From assembly GCA_000499405.2 (NCBI GenBank), contig HG738138.1, forward strand, positions 21,338,824 to 21,402,823: a stretch of 64,000 bases of DNA. Direction: 5' to 3'. The position numbers and the translations under genes were made by a program. Shown here one piece after another: positions 11,834 through 24,200 of the stretch. Source of the DNA: Onchocerca volvulus. Lineage: Eukaryota > Nematoda > Chromadorea > Rhabditida > Onchocercidae. Position 1 is the first letter of the stretch, and every line of letters begins with the position of its first letter. The notes beneath the pieces are model-generated. The model worked only from the letters and a program-made list of their open reading frames with translations, was not told the origin of the DNA and made no database searches.

Positions 11834-14800
11834 TCAAATCATAAACTTTGCAGTTTTTTCCGTTGGACTGCTGCAAGCAGAAGGTAAGTTGGATGAAAGA
11901 GCTGTACGCTGCGTTAAACGATTTTCATTGTTTACTTGCCTTTTTGAAATACTTCTGAAGGTTTCTGTAGGAGCAGTTGACTCTAAAACAGTCAGAATTT
12001 TATAAATCATAGCAACTATTACATTGACATACAAAGCTCAAAAAGAGACAAGCATAAATATGATCAGTTTATTGAATTTTCGAGAAAAATATATAAAAAA
12101 GAAAATTGCACAAAGGCATTTCCCAATGTTCAGTGCATTAAAAAAAAGAAACATCGTCCAAAATGGATTATGTGATGTGTTCAGCGAGATCAAGTAATAT
12201 TAACAGACAAGAATTTTGAGGGTTTTTAATTTATTAATTACCAAACCCACATTATAATAACAACCAGAGGAAAATGACAAGGAGAAATAAGAAAAAGAGC
12301 AAGTTCATCAAAAACTAAGCCAATAACATCTTAACTTCTGAGTTTTAATCTTTTTTTGTTTTTTTATTAATCAAACAACACTCACTTTGTGTCAATAACA
12401 ATGGATTCTTTTCACTTTTTGTAGCATCTAAAATTGTCTCCATAGTATTTGGATCATTTTTCTTTTCACCAATCTTACTTCGAAGTAATTTTAAGTTAGA
12501 GTCGTTGTCGAACTGACTAAGGTCGAGATCGTTAAGCTGCTTATCTGGAAATCTCAAGTTTTCAACTGGACTTTCAAAAATGAATTCATAGTGCAGAAAT
12601 AAAAAAAAAAAAAAAGTCATCAATCTAAATCTAAAAATGTCCTTTAAGCAACGACATTATAACTCAATTAAAAATTAAAAATCAAGACCGATTAAGTTTG
12701 TCAATATTAGATTTTACTAATGATATATTACAAAGAAATTAATATATCTAACTGCATCCTCAGCAACTGAAGAAATTTTCTTTAACAATATAATATCTAA
12801 ACGTAGCATATTGAGACTAACAAAACTGAGCGTCATCCTCTTAACTTTTCTCCTAATCTATGAAAAATCAACTTCAATTTAAACCAGTACTTGATATGCA
12901 AAAAATGCAAGCATTTTATAAAGAAAAAAAAAATAGATGGGCAGCTTGGATTCATTAATTCTATAAACTCCTGTGTGACGAATAAAGATGTAAAAATTTA
13001 TGTCAGAAATTTAATGAAATGTAATAACAAGTTTTGCTGGTTTGCTGGTTATTACATTTCATTAAATTATTTTTGATATATATTTTACAGCGCCGAACCT
13101 AGCAATTACATCAATCAAAATGAGTTCAAAGTGATACCTGAAGGTGGTGACCATATCGTAGCGCCAGCTGGGAAAGAACTAGAGCGCCGTATCGGCGGTT
13201 CAACACCAAAATACGATTTCCATAATGAAAATATAAGTTCATTACCAAACATAACTCCAGAATTTAGTGCTATCATTCGAACCACAAACATGCCATCACT
13301 TTTTAAATACATATTTATGAATCGTTCCACATCTTCCTCGCTTTCTACAAACTACTGATATCAGTCAGAATCGTACTATGATTAAATGATTTTTAGGAAG
13401 TGACCTCATTTCATTCGAATATGCGAAGCTGTTATTTACTGAAATATTTATTCGATTCATATTCTTTAATAGTGATCCTGAAAGATTTGCGTAAAGATGC
13501 TATTTTATTTCATTGCTGGTTAAACGGTCAATAATATAGATATTTGATTTTAATTATACCGAAAAATACAGAATATATCTTTGGGAAATTGTCTTTTTGG
13601 ATGATTAAAATTCTATTTAATAAACATATTCAGATATAAAATAGAAAGATTAAAAAAAAAAAACTCCCAAATCCAACTTGCACTGCAATCTTGACTACAT
13701 CACAGCATCATTATATTATTATTTGTTAAGCAAATGTTAATTAAACTGGTAATAATACTAAAAATATTTCGTCAACAAACTATTAAAAAAAGATAGGTGT
13801 ACGGAAACCTTGATTTCCAACTCTGCATACTCACCTTGAGCATCAAAAGGAAATTCACTCATTTCCAGATGACGTATAATAAAATTCCGATTAGGATAGG
13901 GCACTAGGCATACAGCAATCCAGAAAATTAGGCTACCAGTAGTGAAAATTATTAAAGCCAAATACCTGTAATAAATCTTAATAGCTTTGCAGTAAAAATT
14001 AAGATGATAATATTTTGAATGACATAAAGATATTAATGACTAAAATTATGGAGTAATCATTATGTGATATAAATAAAACTGGATTTATGTACAGTAAATT
14101 AACTGAATTTATATACAAAAAATCATCATAATTCTAACAACGTACCAAAACCATAGAAATATAAAAATTTTTTCATTAAAAATATTAATAACAAGGACAC
14201 ATTGTATGGTATGCTCTTGAATATTTCCCATCACACGAACCTGAAAATAGTTATTTGAAAGTGATAGCAAGTTTAAATGCATATGCATGCTTTCAATTAC
14301 TGTATATGAGATAATAAATATAAATTTCAAAAATGTTTACATCAAAATCACACAATGATACTCGCGGAAACATCCCGGACTGTTCCCATGTTGTACCATT
14401 CAGAAGATCAAGTGCTGCTCCCAAACCATACCAGTTGTAGCGGTCTGTCTCAAGAAACCTGAAAAACTGACATAACAAAGAAATCACACAACGGAAATTT
14501 AAATTTACAATCATTGATGAATTGGAATATGCAGAAGCCATCATCAAAATCTTCCGAAATGTTTTTTACTGAAAATTTTATTCGATATACCATTGAAATT
14601 TGAATTCCTCACCGAAATGAATGAAAAAACATTAATTTCCGTTTGACTGAAAGAAAAATACAAGACTCCAGAGTTTTCAATAATTGCAAAGTTTATAAAA
14701 AAGAACTCATAAAAGATGCTAAAACTCAATTTAAAAAATAATATTATAAAGTGTATTACTACAAATGATCATGATAAATTCGTATTTGAAAAACTGTCTA

Positions 14801-17312
14801 ACCAACCTGTTCATGATTAATAACTGAACACATGCATTGACTAGATAAAGAAGTTTAGTGAGTACATATGTATAAGTGACAAATGAAGCTGTATAAGGTA
14901 TATTGAATAGTCTTAAATAACGATGAGGATGAATCTGTTTCTTCCGCAATCTTCGATGAAATCTTAAAGTTCCCTAAATATATGAAATCTTAAAAATTAC
15001 AGCTATGAAAGGATCTATTTGTGCAGTCATATCATTAAAAAATAATCAATTTCAACGAAGGTAACAATAAAAAAATTCTCTAGAGCTCTGAGAAATCTAT
15101 TGAAGCACTTACATGTAAATGTAGAGTAAGTGATTTAATATTGGCTTTCTTTATTTCTGGTTTAATGTTGTTAGGATCCGAGGATAATTTCACAATTTCA
15201 TGTAATTTAATACCTTAAATGAATATATTATACAGTAATGTTTTCTTTGAACAAAACATTACTTCTTAGAAAATCCAAACCAGAAAATCTTCAACTGTTC
15301 AAGAAAAGCCACTTCAAATACATTTTATACCAAAAAAATTTGCTCCTACATTAACCTAAGTTGGTTTGAATGGATATGCATGCTATGATATTTGTATTCT
15401 CAGTTCAAAATATATCCAGTACCAATAAGAAATCATTGCTGACAATAAAAGCATTTCCAAAAAATCTAAATTCATTTCTCTAGCATGAACTATATATTTT
15501 GATAAACTAAAAATAGTTGACAAAAAAACAATATTAAAAAGAGCATACCAGAATGTCCAGCCATATATTTCCACACTAGACTAGGTGATCGAAAACAAGC
15601 TGCTTCAACTAACAGAAAGAATGGTACCCACTGATAATAAGATATACGCCGTTGTTTTTTTTCCGTGGTTGGTATACCGGCAACCACTTCACGTATTGGT
15701 ATATAGTATGTATCTTGAGCCCAACAATAATTCTCCGCATACTATACATAATGATTATTTCATTTTAATTGAAAATAAAATCTACTTTTTAGTTAATGTT
15801 ATCCATTACCTAATTCAGATATGAATTGCAATAGCATAAATACAATTTAATGATAGATAGCAGAAAAGATCATAAAGTTTCTTACTTGAATTCCCAGGAA
15901 AAAAGTCTTTTTTTTTTTCTATGAGAATGAATTAATTTTTTGCAATAATCTATGAGCATTCTTTAAATTTAATAAAGTCACTTAGAATTGTACATAAGTA
16001 AACAAAAATGTATTATGTCAGAAAGAAACATTCCATAAAAAGATTACAAATTAGGAATTAGAAGACAATATCACGCAGCAATATATATATACATATATAT
16101 ATATATAGTAAAGCATAAATCGAACTTCATTTGTTTTTCATTTTATTAAAAAAGTTGGAGTATCTAATGTAAAAGTAAAATGATAATAAGAAACATTAAA
16201 AAAGTTTCAGTTTTATATGAATCATCTAAAGTATACATGGCAAGAGGATATTAAAATTTAGGCTTTCTAAGCAGCATGTATAGGTTAAGCAGCTTACACA
16301 GTTCACTAGACTAGACCTTTAATCCATCGAAGTAATGCAATTGTCACTCTAAAAAGACAAATAATATTTGTGCAGAATAGGAAATTATTTGACAAAGAAG
16401 AAGCATTAATTACTATAATATGAGCATAAGTAGCTACTAAAAAAAAGAGATCACGATATCAAGCGCATAATCAAATGTGAAATAATATGATATTTGTATC
16501 TAGAATGTATTAAGAAAAAATTGATAAGATATGACTTTGTAATCTGATCAGTGAAAAAATTATCGCAAAGAAAAAAAAGAGAAAATGTATGCATAAGGAT
16601 TCAAAATTCCAAAAACTTAATATCTTTTTTCTATTCTGAAAATTTTGATAAAACAGAATAATGCTTACCTGTTCCCATGATCCACTAAAAATATCAGGTA
16701 CCAAACATTCCACCGGTTTTCCACTAAATTGCTGAAATCAGAATGAAATGAATAAAACAAATGAAGAATTAAACAGTTTGGTGCACAAGCAGTAAGTTAG
16801 AAAATTTCTATTATTTGAAGATTGAAAACACTTTTTAAATTTCCTCGTTACAACAAAATACTATCAAACCAAACGCCTACTATATGATATAATAAAACAT
16901 TAGAGTTAAGGATAATTAAAAGAAAACTTGATAGTAAGAGAAATTAAATTAGGTCTGATGTCCTTCTCTATCATATACAGAAATGTAATAATTAATTTGT
17001 AAGGAAAAAGGAAACAATAAGTAGGATAATATAATAAGTGGCTTTTGAGTAGCAAATAAAGCTATTTATTTCAGTAGTCAAGAAATAAATGATCGTCGAA
17101 TATAAATTGGATTTTATTTACGGAATTAAATGCTAATTAAATTACCGTTTCAATTGTGATAATAATGAGAAAAGCCTTACTTTAAAGCTAACGAGGATAG
17201 AGAATGCGATAAGAATGTTAACAGTGAAATAGCTATGTAAGCGGTCGACAAAATCCCAATCGTCTATGTCGCCAATATAGCGAACCATAGATAGAACAGC
17301 TGTTACCACCAT
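11834..17312 (-). CDS. innexin (gap-junction channel protein), 11 exons, complete
   Basis: Exons (minus, 5' to 3'): 17312-17181, 16731-16669, 15741-15549, 15213-15113, 14973-14807, 14458-14341, 14240-14146, 13965-13835, 13344-13138, 12565-12386, 11982-11834. All junctions keep phase, giving 511 aa. Innexins form invertebrate gap junctions and non-junctional channels in the plasma membrane. Visible hallmarks are the N-terminal [11 protein letters not shown] before TM1, two cysteines in each extracellular loop (about C53 and C71; C255 and C272), the signature YYQW at residues 100-103 before TM2, and a hydrophobic TM4 ([20 protein letters not shown]). The C-terminal cytosolic domain runs from [19 protein letters not shown]. 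At 511 aa it is longer than many innexins because of a polar, serine/lysine-rich tail in the last two exons. The exon 9 start was chosen at GTAG|AAAGC because only that acceptor keeps phase. The paralogue within the nematode innexin set is not assigned. Confidence 0.93.
13008..13068. repeat. perfect 21-bp inverted repeat (hairpin) in an innexin intron
   Basis: The arms 13008-13028 and 13048-13068 are exact reverse complements over 21 bp and are separated by a 19-nt loop. The structure lies in the intron between innexin exons 9 and 10. Its size and single loop resemble a small-RNA precursor hairpin. The perfect pairing could equally reflect a recent local inverted duplication. Confidence 0.85.
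16080..16108. repeat. AT dinucleotide microsatellite
   Basis: A (TA)n tract with one C interruption, within an innexin intron. Confidence 0.85.
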
Positions 17313-19196
17313 CTTTCTCGATTTTATTCGTTCTTGAACTCAGTTAAAACAAACTGACACTTTACTTATATGACGATTCTTATATGGAGTGATAACTATC
17401 ACATGTCTAAAATTTCTATAATGTTTCAATGTAGCCATTTAATATGATGATGAAATTATTTAAGCCACTTACTCTTGAATTATCAAATCTAACTAATTTT
17501 CCAAAAAAAAAAAAAAAATTCAACTAAACACTGCAAGCTACTGAAGACCCTTACGAATGGTGTTGGTAGTCAACAACGATACGCAAACTTCAATCATACA
17601 TCCGGTCGTCATGAACGTCTGATGCTCCCTGCCAGAAGAAAGATCTGAGAACACGAGACTTGAGGTGGAGCTGGGTCTTGTTCGATAATGATGTCATATT
17701 GGCCTAGTAGTCTGAACAGTTACTTCTTCCTGTGTGCTTCTTGAGGTCTAGATTTTATGATCACTCGTTGGTCTATTATTATGGGGCTAGCTATGCGTAG
17801 ACTTGTTAAAACATTTCTGAATTATTTCTTTATTCAAATTTTTGAAAGAAACTGTGTAAAACATAAGAAGGAAAATTTTAATTTATTTTTTTTTGAAATA
17901 CGAAAAGCTCTCTTGGATAAATCAATATCTGCTTTAGTCCGGAAGCAGCTGACATATCAACACATTACTGATATGACATCTGCACAGAGCATAGACAATC
18001 TATAAAGTTAATTTCATTCTAATTCTCAGAAATAATCAAAAACAGGAAATATTGTATATCATTGTGAATCATTACGACAAAAATGTACTCTTGAAACTGC
18101 ACAATATCGACCATTTCCGCATTTTTCGAAATAGATTCAAACGAGGTTAAAAAAAGATAATATTTCTTCATAAACGATAATATGTGTCAGTACTTTTATT
18201 CCTGCCTATTTAGAATCGAAGTGCTTAAGAATTTGATGATTCAGAGGTGTGATTGACAATATTAGTATCTACTTTTGGGATACTATAAATGGTTGTTTGA
18301 AGATAGAGAGATCAAATCTAAAGTCAGGAACAGTAAACAAATTCAAAGCGTTAAGCAAGCTTTATTAAGAGAAAGTTTGCAGATGGCAGAATGTGCTTGC
18401 ATAGTTGTCAAAGAAGTAATAGCTGAGAGCAGATGGTGATCCATTTCTAACACAACAAAATGAATCATTTTACTTTTTATGATACCATCAAAAGTTTGAA
18501 AAAGAACTGGTTTTTTTTTCCTATGCAATGGAGAAGAATGGCAAAGCTTTAAAATTCTGATCTAATACAAAATTTAAAGTCAGGACTAGGAGTCCAGAAT
18601 GTTTTCCTTAATTTAAAAAAATTTGCATAAATAAAGTTTCAAATTCTGGACTAATGCATCGAATTGATGGAATTGCTGTTCCGTACTCATTATACAAAGG
18701 GAGGTTCAATTTTTGTTTGAAATTGAACTTTGTTCTATTTTCTATTATTTCTAGCACTCATTATGTCTTGTAAAATTCAGGATGTTGTTATCAAGAAACA
18801 TCAGGCAGTTTATGCTGGCATCCTTAAACTCTGTCAGTCCTCATCTTTTCAATGGTGATGACATTTCTAAGTTATTCTGGAGACTTTTCCGTCATTTACT
18901 GCTAGATATATTGCATTTCAGCTTGTTGGAAGTTCACAGTGCGAATCACACTATCCGTGCGAATTATTTATATTTTATGACAGGCAGAAAATCACAATAA
19001 GTTTGATTAGTATTCACAACTGGTTTAATTTATATTATGTTTAACTTTGTCTTATCAGTACTTATTCATAATAAATATGGTAAAAGAAGAATAAAAATCA
19101 TTCATCAATATATCATAGATTATTTATCCCTCAAATGAAGTCGACAATAATACCAATGAAAGTCAATTGCCAGAATAATAATTATGGCAATGCGCT
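17313..19196. other. intergenic region between innexin and REEP-like gene
   Basis: No convincing exon was found on either strand. It holds the innexin 5' flank. The part at about 17540-17820 is richer in GC than its surroundings and contains a 35-codon ATG-initiated minus frame without recognisable similarity; it may be promoter or 5' UTR. A short motif (TTTAAAGTCAGGA-like) occurs near 18315 and again near 18570. Open frames at 17757-18005, 18343-18528 and 18782-19000 look like chance. Confidence 0.5.
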
Positions 19197-20379
19197 TTAC
19201 GAAGTTTTTCTTGCTTGCATTTGAATAAAATTTTGCAGTGCCAATTGCATCTTTTCCTCCATGATATTTATACCTTCTGTTTGTGGCAAATACAAATACA
19301 TGCAATAAATGCACTGTAAAACATAACTGTCGAGTAAATTTTCATAAAAAAATAAACTATTATAATTAAACAAGGCAGTGTTCAAAAGTCATAAAAAACA
19401 ATCGATTGGTCTCTCTGAATATTATGCGATTTTTGGCGGCTTCAATAACTTTTTCAATGTTGTGAAAATCTTCACTTTTTTTAGTTCGATCACTATGGAT
19501 CAAATCATAATACCTTCATGATCCAATATAATGGAAAAGTTCTCATGATTGATCTGGCATATAAATCTGTGAATGTGAAGGAGGCAAACACTATCCAATA
19601 CAATAATAGTGAAAATGCCTTATCCATCAGCCTCATTCCCACTACCGGAAATGGAATCCGTTTTTGCTCTTTTAATTGCCTTTCATTCTTTTTTAAAATA
19701 AAATAAAGATGGATGTATTTCTGTTACGAATGTGAAATTTTGATTGTTCGATCAGATTAAATATATACTTGTTACATGGATCATGTAATGGAAGGAATAT
19801 ATAGAACCACGATCCTGAATACGGAAATACATACCTGAATGCTGACAATGGCTGGGTAAATAAAGCAGATGGTATTGCACAGGAGACCGCCCTCACTACC
19901 AGTAATCATATATAGGGCAAAAAAAACTGATAAGCCATAAACGAACTGTACAAAATCAATTGATCAATATGATGGTGTGTAAAACTTAACAAAACTAATA
20001 TATATTCACTATTCTGTGATATGCGAGGAGAGCAAATTTTTTGATGTTTTGTGTTTTGAAATTCCTACTGAAACTTCCAAAAACTTGAAATTTCGATATA
20101 TTTCGAAATTGTATTGAAGTCTTAGTAAATTTTCAGAAAGCATACATGTTCTCTTTTGACACCACTCTTTTCCTCGGCATGTTTCACATGGACTTCAAAG
20201 TAGGGTGGTAAGTTATACAATGCTTTCAACAGTTCCGGTTGAATGTCATTCAGTGAACTTATTGCTCGCTTTTTTTTCTCCCGATTTTCCCTAAAAACAG
20301 CAAAAGTTAGATCTCAAAAGTTCAGGTTAATGTATAGATCGAGAGCCGAAGAACCGAATTACGACAAGACTGCTTACAT
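19197..20379 (-). CDS. REEP5/YOP1-type ER-shaping protein, with an in-exon frame conflict
   Basis: Exons (minus): start codon AT at 20379-20378, then 20290-20146, 19945-19835, 19666-19514 (or 19679-19514), 19313-19197. The family (TB2/DP1/HVA22, REEP5/YOP1) inserts hairpins into tubular ER membrane. Diagnostic residues are EEKSGVKREH followed by LYMITGSEGGLLCN and YPAIVSI, matching the REEP5 core (LEAKTGV, LLCN, YPA-SIK). Then come LLLYWIVFASFTFTD and FPLYWIM (family: LTYWVV, FPFYY). The product is about 175 aa, the usual size. Two oddities: the ATG seems to be split by a phase-2 intron, and exon 4 started at the obvious acceptor (19679) reads AIKRAKT in family register but reaches TAA 20 codons in, while the membrane segment is one frame away. 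An acceptor 13 nt downstream (GAG|CAAAAACGG) restores frame. Either a cryptic acceptor is used, or there is a 1-nt indel (assembly error or lesion). Confidence 0.75.
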
Positions 20380-21249
20380 TATGAAGAAATCAAAAAAAGA
20401 AACACTTGGAATGACGAGTGCATTTTATAGTCTCCCAATTCGAAATATGCAGATTTTAGCACAATTCAGTTTAATAACATTTCTGTTTCGAGAACACAAC
20501 AAAAAATTTCCAAATTTAAAATGAATTTTTTTAATTCATAAGATAAATGTCAATGTTGGAGAGAATAAATCATCGCAATCATGAAAGAATGAGACCTGAT
20601 AATCAGAATTCACGGAAAACCGGAATACTATTGGACAATATTCATAGGATAAAAGTAGTTATTCATTCAGCTGGTATCCATAATGCAGTATGTGTAAGAA
20701 GATGACGGATGAGTTAATTATGAAGAATAAAATCTAACGTGAATGCATTTGACGTTTGATCTTATCTTAAACAACATTATCTCAAATAATTCCGGTAATC
20801 TTAGAATTCGACCACTGAAATATGAGATAAGAAGCTATTTAAACATCGCTAAACTTCATCTCCTTTTTTTAAAATACAAAGTATGAGAATGAGAAGTGGG
20901 AAAATTCTCATTAACTTGCATTTATCTCTAAGAAAGGAAGTATATCATTCCCTTCCTTTATGTTTTCTATAGTATTAATGAATAGCAATTTTGGATTTGA
21001 CTTCTATTCATATTTTCTAAAGGTTAACCACCACATGATCTATTTCTAATATCGTCCTTGCTGAGAAAATACTGTGGAATTATAAGAGGTACAACAATGA
21101 GAGGAAGGAATTGCACAGAGTGTTGAGTGAGAGATATAGTCTGTTGCGAATAAAAAGGATAACCCATTGAAGGAGTTTCGCACGACTGGGGGAGGTTACG
21201 GCTATTGTTTCTTGGTCCACGTAATAATATGATAAATATTTCAGTCGGG
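20380..21249. promoter_or_regulatory. shared 5' region of the REEP-like (-) and cohesin SA (+) genes
   Basis: Head-to-head genes leave about 870 bp. No coding exon is supported here. This must carry the promoters of both genes. No specific transcription-factor site was identified. Confidence 0.5.
21239..21249 (+). promoter_or_regulatory. putative spliced-leader trans-splice acceptor of the SA gene
   Basis: ATATTTCAG ends at 21244, only 5 nt before the ATG at 21250. In nematodes such a leaderless acceptor usually receives SL1. No upstream exon with a matching donor was seen. Confidence 0.6.
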
Positions 21250-24200
21250 ATGGAGGAGGAACAGACGACTTACCGTATGACCACTCGTGGTATTACCAGA
21301 CATTATGTGGACTCACCTGTTTCGGGACAGATGGATAGCAGCGCCTCCAACTCTATGAACTTATCACACGTCTCTTCGTAAGTCACCTTCTTAAGTCACT
21401 TTTTCTATTTACAGTTGTATCCTATTTTACGACTCCAAATGGTATTGTATTCAACACTTTATATGCGCCTAAATGATACTATTTTTATTGACTTATTATG
21501 TAAGCTGTAATTTTTTGCAAAATGGACGTAGTAATTATATTCTGAAATGGCGAATTAATATGTAACGAAAAAGAAATCTTTAATGGAAAAAGCATATCCG
21601 CATTGTTCAAGAATTAGCTTTATTGTTAAGCCAACAGTTAATAATTGTGCTTCAGTAAAGATTTATTCATGTTTCGCGTTTATTGACTTTGTCCGTCTCT
21701 TTTAACATGACGGTATTCGCATTTATTAAATGCGAGATTTCACGATAATTATTTTCTAATTCAATTAAACGTGTATTTCTTTGTGTAAATGCGCTGAGGT
21801 CATTTCAGCTAGAAATCTTCAGGATTCACTGCTAGGTGAACTTTCTTTTACTGAGCTAATGTTTCAGAGAGGATGAGCAACAGCATTCCGAATTTCATTT
21901 GGAATCATCAACAGACTCGCTATTTCGAACACCAACATTGAGTACGCGTGGTCGAAAACGTCGGTCGTATGAGGAAAGTGTCGCTGTATCGGCTGAATCA
22001 TTAATCGCTGTACAACTTTTCCTCTTACTTCAATTCCTGTTGTCTAACTGTTTTGATAGTAGATTTGTTCTGAACAAATTTACGCCTTAATTAATATATT
22101 TAGGGTAGAAGAGGACGTCCTCGAGGTGGTGCCCGAGCTCGAGGTGTTGGTCGTCGTACAAGCGGCACATATTCTCAAGAAGATGCCGATGAAAGTAGTT
22201 TGCTCAGTATGGTTAAAAGTGGCAAAAATTTGCATGTAAGAATTGTTTTTATGAATAATAATTAACAGTAGAATATCCAAGATAGAGGTTTTTTGCCAGA
22301 TGAATACAAGAGAATGTGGATGCCCGATTCCATCGTCGCATTGGTACGGACAGTAAAATGGCGTAATTTTCGTTCAAATTAAATTTCAAACTCGAAAACA
22401 GTAAAATTAAGGTGCTTTTTGGCTACAAGAAATTAATTTTAGACTGTAATTGATAACTGGATCGAAGAATATGAGAGGCATCCAGATAATGCTCTTGTAC
22501 AATTACAACAGTTTTTTATCTCGTGCTGTGGATGCAAGGGGATTATTTCATCTGTTATGCTACAAACTATGGAGTATAGGTAATTTCTGCTTGTTTTCTT
22601 TTTGTTAATTCGAATGAAAAATAAATTTATAGGGAATTGTTTCTTAATCTATATTTTTGTAAATCATAATTTGCTTCTTTTAGTAGGGATGAAACCATTG
22701 TTTATGTGTGATCTAAATCGTTACATTCTAAACTACTTACATTTCTAAAGCTAGTTTCTTAATTGCAGTGAAATAATTCGCCAAATGACTGATCAGTTCG
22801 ATGAAGACACTGGCGATTATCCTTTGGTTATGCCAGGGCCACTGTGGAAGAAATTCAAACAAACACTTGCTGATTTTATTTTGGTGACTTTTCATTAAGC
22901 ATCTTTCAAGCTTTTATTGGAATTTTTCATTTCCGATTTTGAAGTTGTAAAAAAACTATTATATCAAATTACTCACAGGTTTAGTTGACAATCAGCTTTG
23001 TGCATTTCAGTTTTTATATTCATAAGTTTACATTAGAATAGTTTTTTTTTTTTTTTTTTTATAAAATAGTAAATATTCAATTTAAGCTTTACTTAGTAAG
23101 GAAATGCTTAGTTTCTCATATGAAGCATTGCTTGCAGTTTTGTTAACTGCATTTGAATTTATAGCTTTTGGTAAATAAATGCAAATCAAGTTATGTGTTC
23201 GATCAACGTCTAATGGATGGAGTTATCCAGCTACTCACTGGTCTAGCTGATAGCCAGGTGCGCGCATTTCGACATACATCTACATTCATAGGTTTGCGTC
23301 AGAATAACTTCTTTCAAAAAATATTTGACTAAAGCTTTTTCTTATGGGAAAATGCTTATTTTTTCATAAAAATGAAACATTATTATAAGTTTATTGGTAT
23401 TAGAAACCTTTCTATTTTGTCTTATCGCAACTTAGGCATACATGAATGTTCGTGGTCATATTCTTCGAAGTTATTTTTAGACAATTTTGATATAATGAAA
23501 TATTTCTTCTAAGTTTCTTGAAAGCTTAGAAATGTGAAATATATAATCTCCGTATTTAACGAGTATGATGTTTCAGCTATGAAATTATCGTCTGCACTTG
23601 TAGATGTTGCTCTGGAGTTGGTGGATCTTAAAGCAAAGAATATAAAACAGGTGTACTGTTGGATTATCAATTTTCAATTCCTTTTTTTAGTTTTCTGTTT
23701 TTAGTGCTTTTATTTTGTAGGTCGAGACTGAAAAAGCAAAGTTAAAAGTTGAAGGACCGAATAGCCGTCTTGATGTATTAATCAATAAAAAAGCCGAAGT
23801 TAGTTTGTTATTAATTTTTAAATTCAAAGTCTTTTTTAGAAACACAGACCTTTATTCAGTTTTGTACTATATTTTGAGTTTTTTTGATGATTTTCTTCAT
23901 CCGTTTTATCCAGTCATTTATTACAGCGTTTTTCTTAATAACGATTTATTTAATGGCCGAGGTGTTGATTGTTTTTTATTATTTCTAATCTGAAAATCAA
24001 TTTATTCTTTTGTTTTTGTAGATCGATGATAAAACTGAAGATATCAGACAAATGCTAACCTATATTTTCAAAAGTGTCTTTGTACATCGCTATCGGTATG
24101 TGAGATCTATTTGCTCACTGGATTTTATGAATTCTGACTCATAATTTATTCGTTAATAATTTAAGATTGTCTTGAACGTGGATTACTTTTGATCATATTT

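Noticed and set aside
13131..13358. 75-codon plus-strand open frame
   Set aside because: Antisense shadow of innexin exon 9, whose minus-strand translation matches the innexin C-terminal domain.
17540..17820. GC-richer patch upstream of the innexin as an extra coding exon
   Set aside because: The 35-codon frame ends in a stop without a usable donor and innexins normally start close to the exon already found.
20243..20524. 93-codon plus-strand open frame
   Set aside because: Overlaps the REEP-like first exon and its 5' flank on the opposite strand and shows no family similarity.
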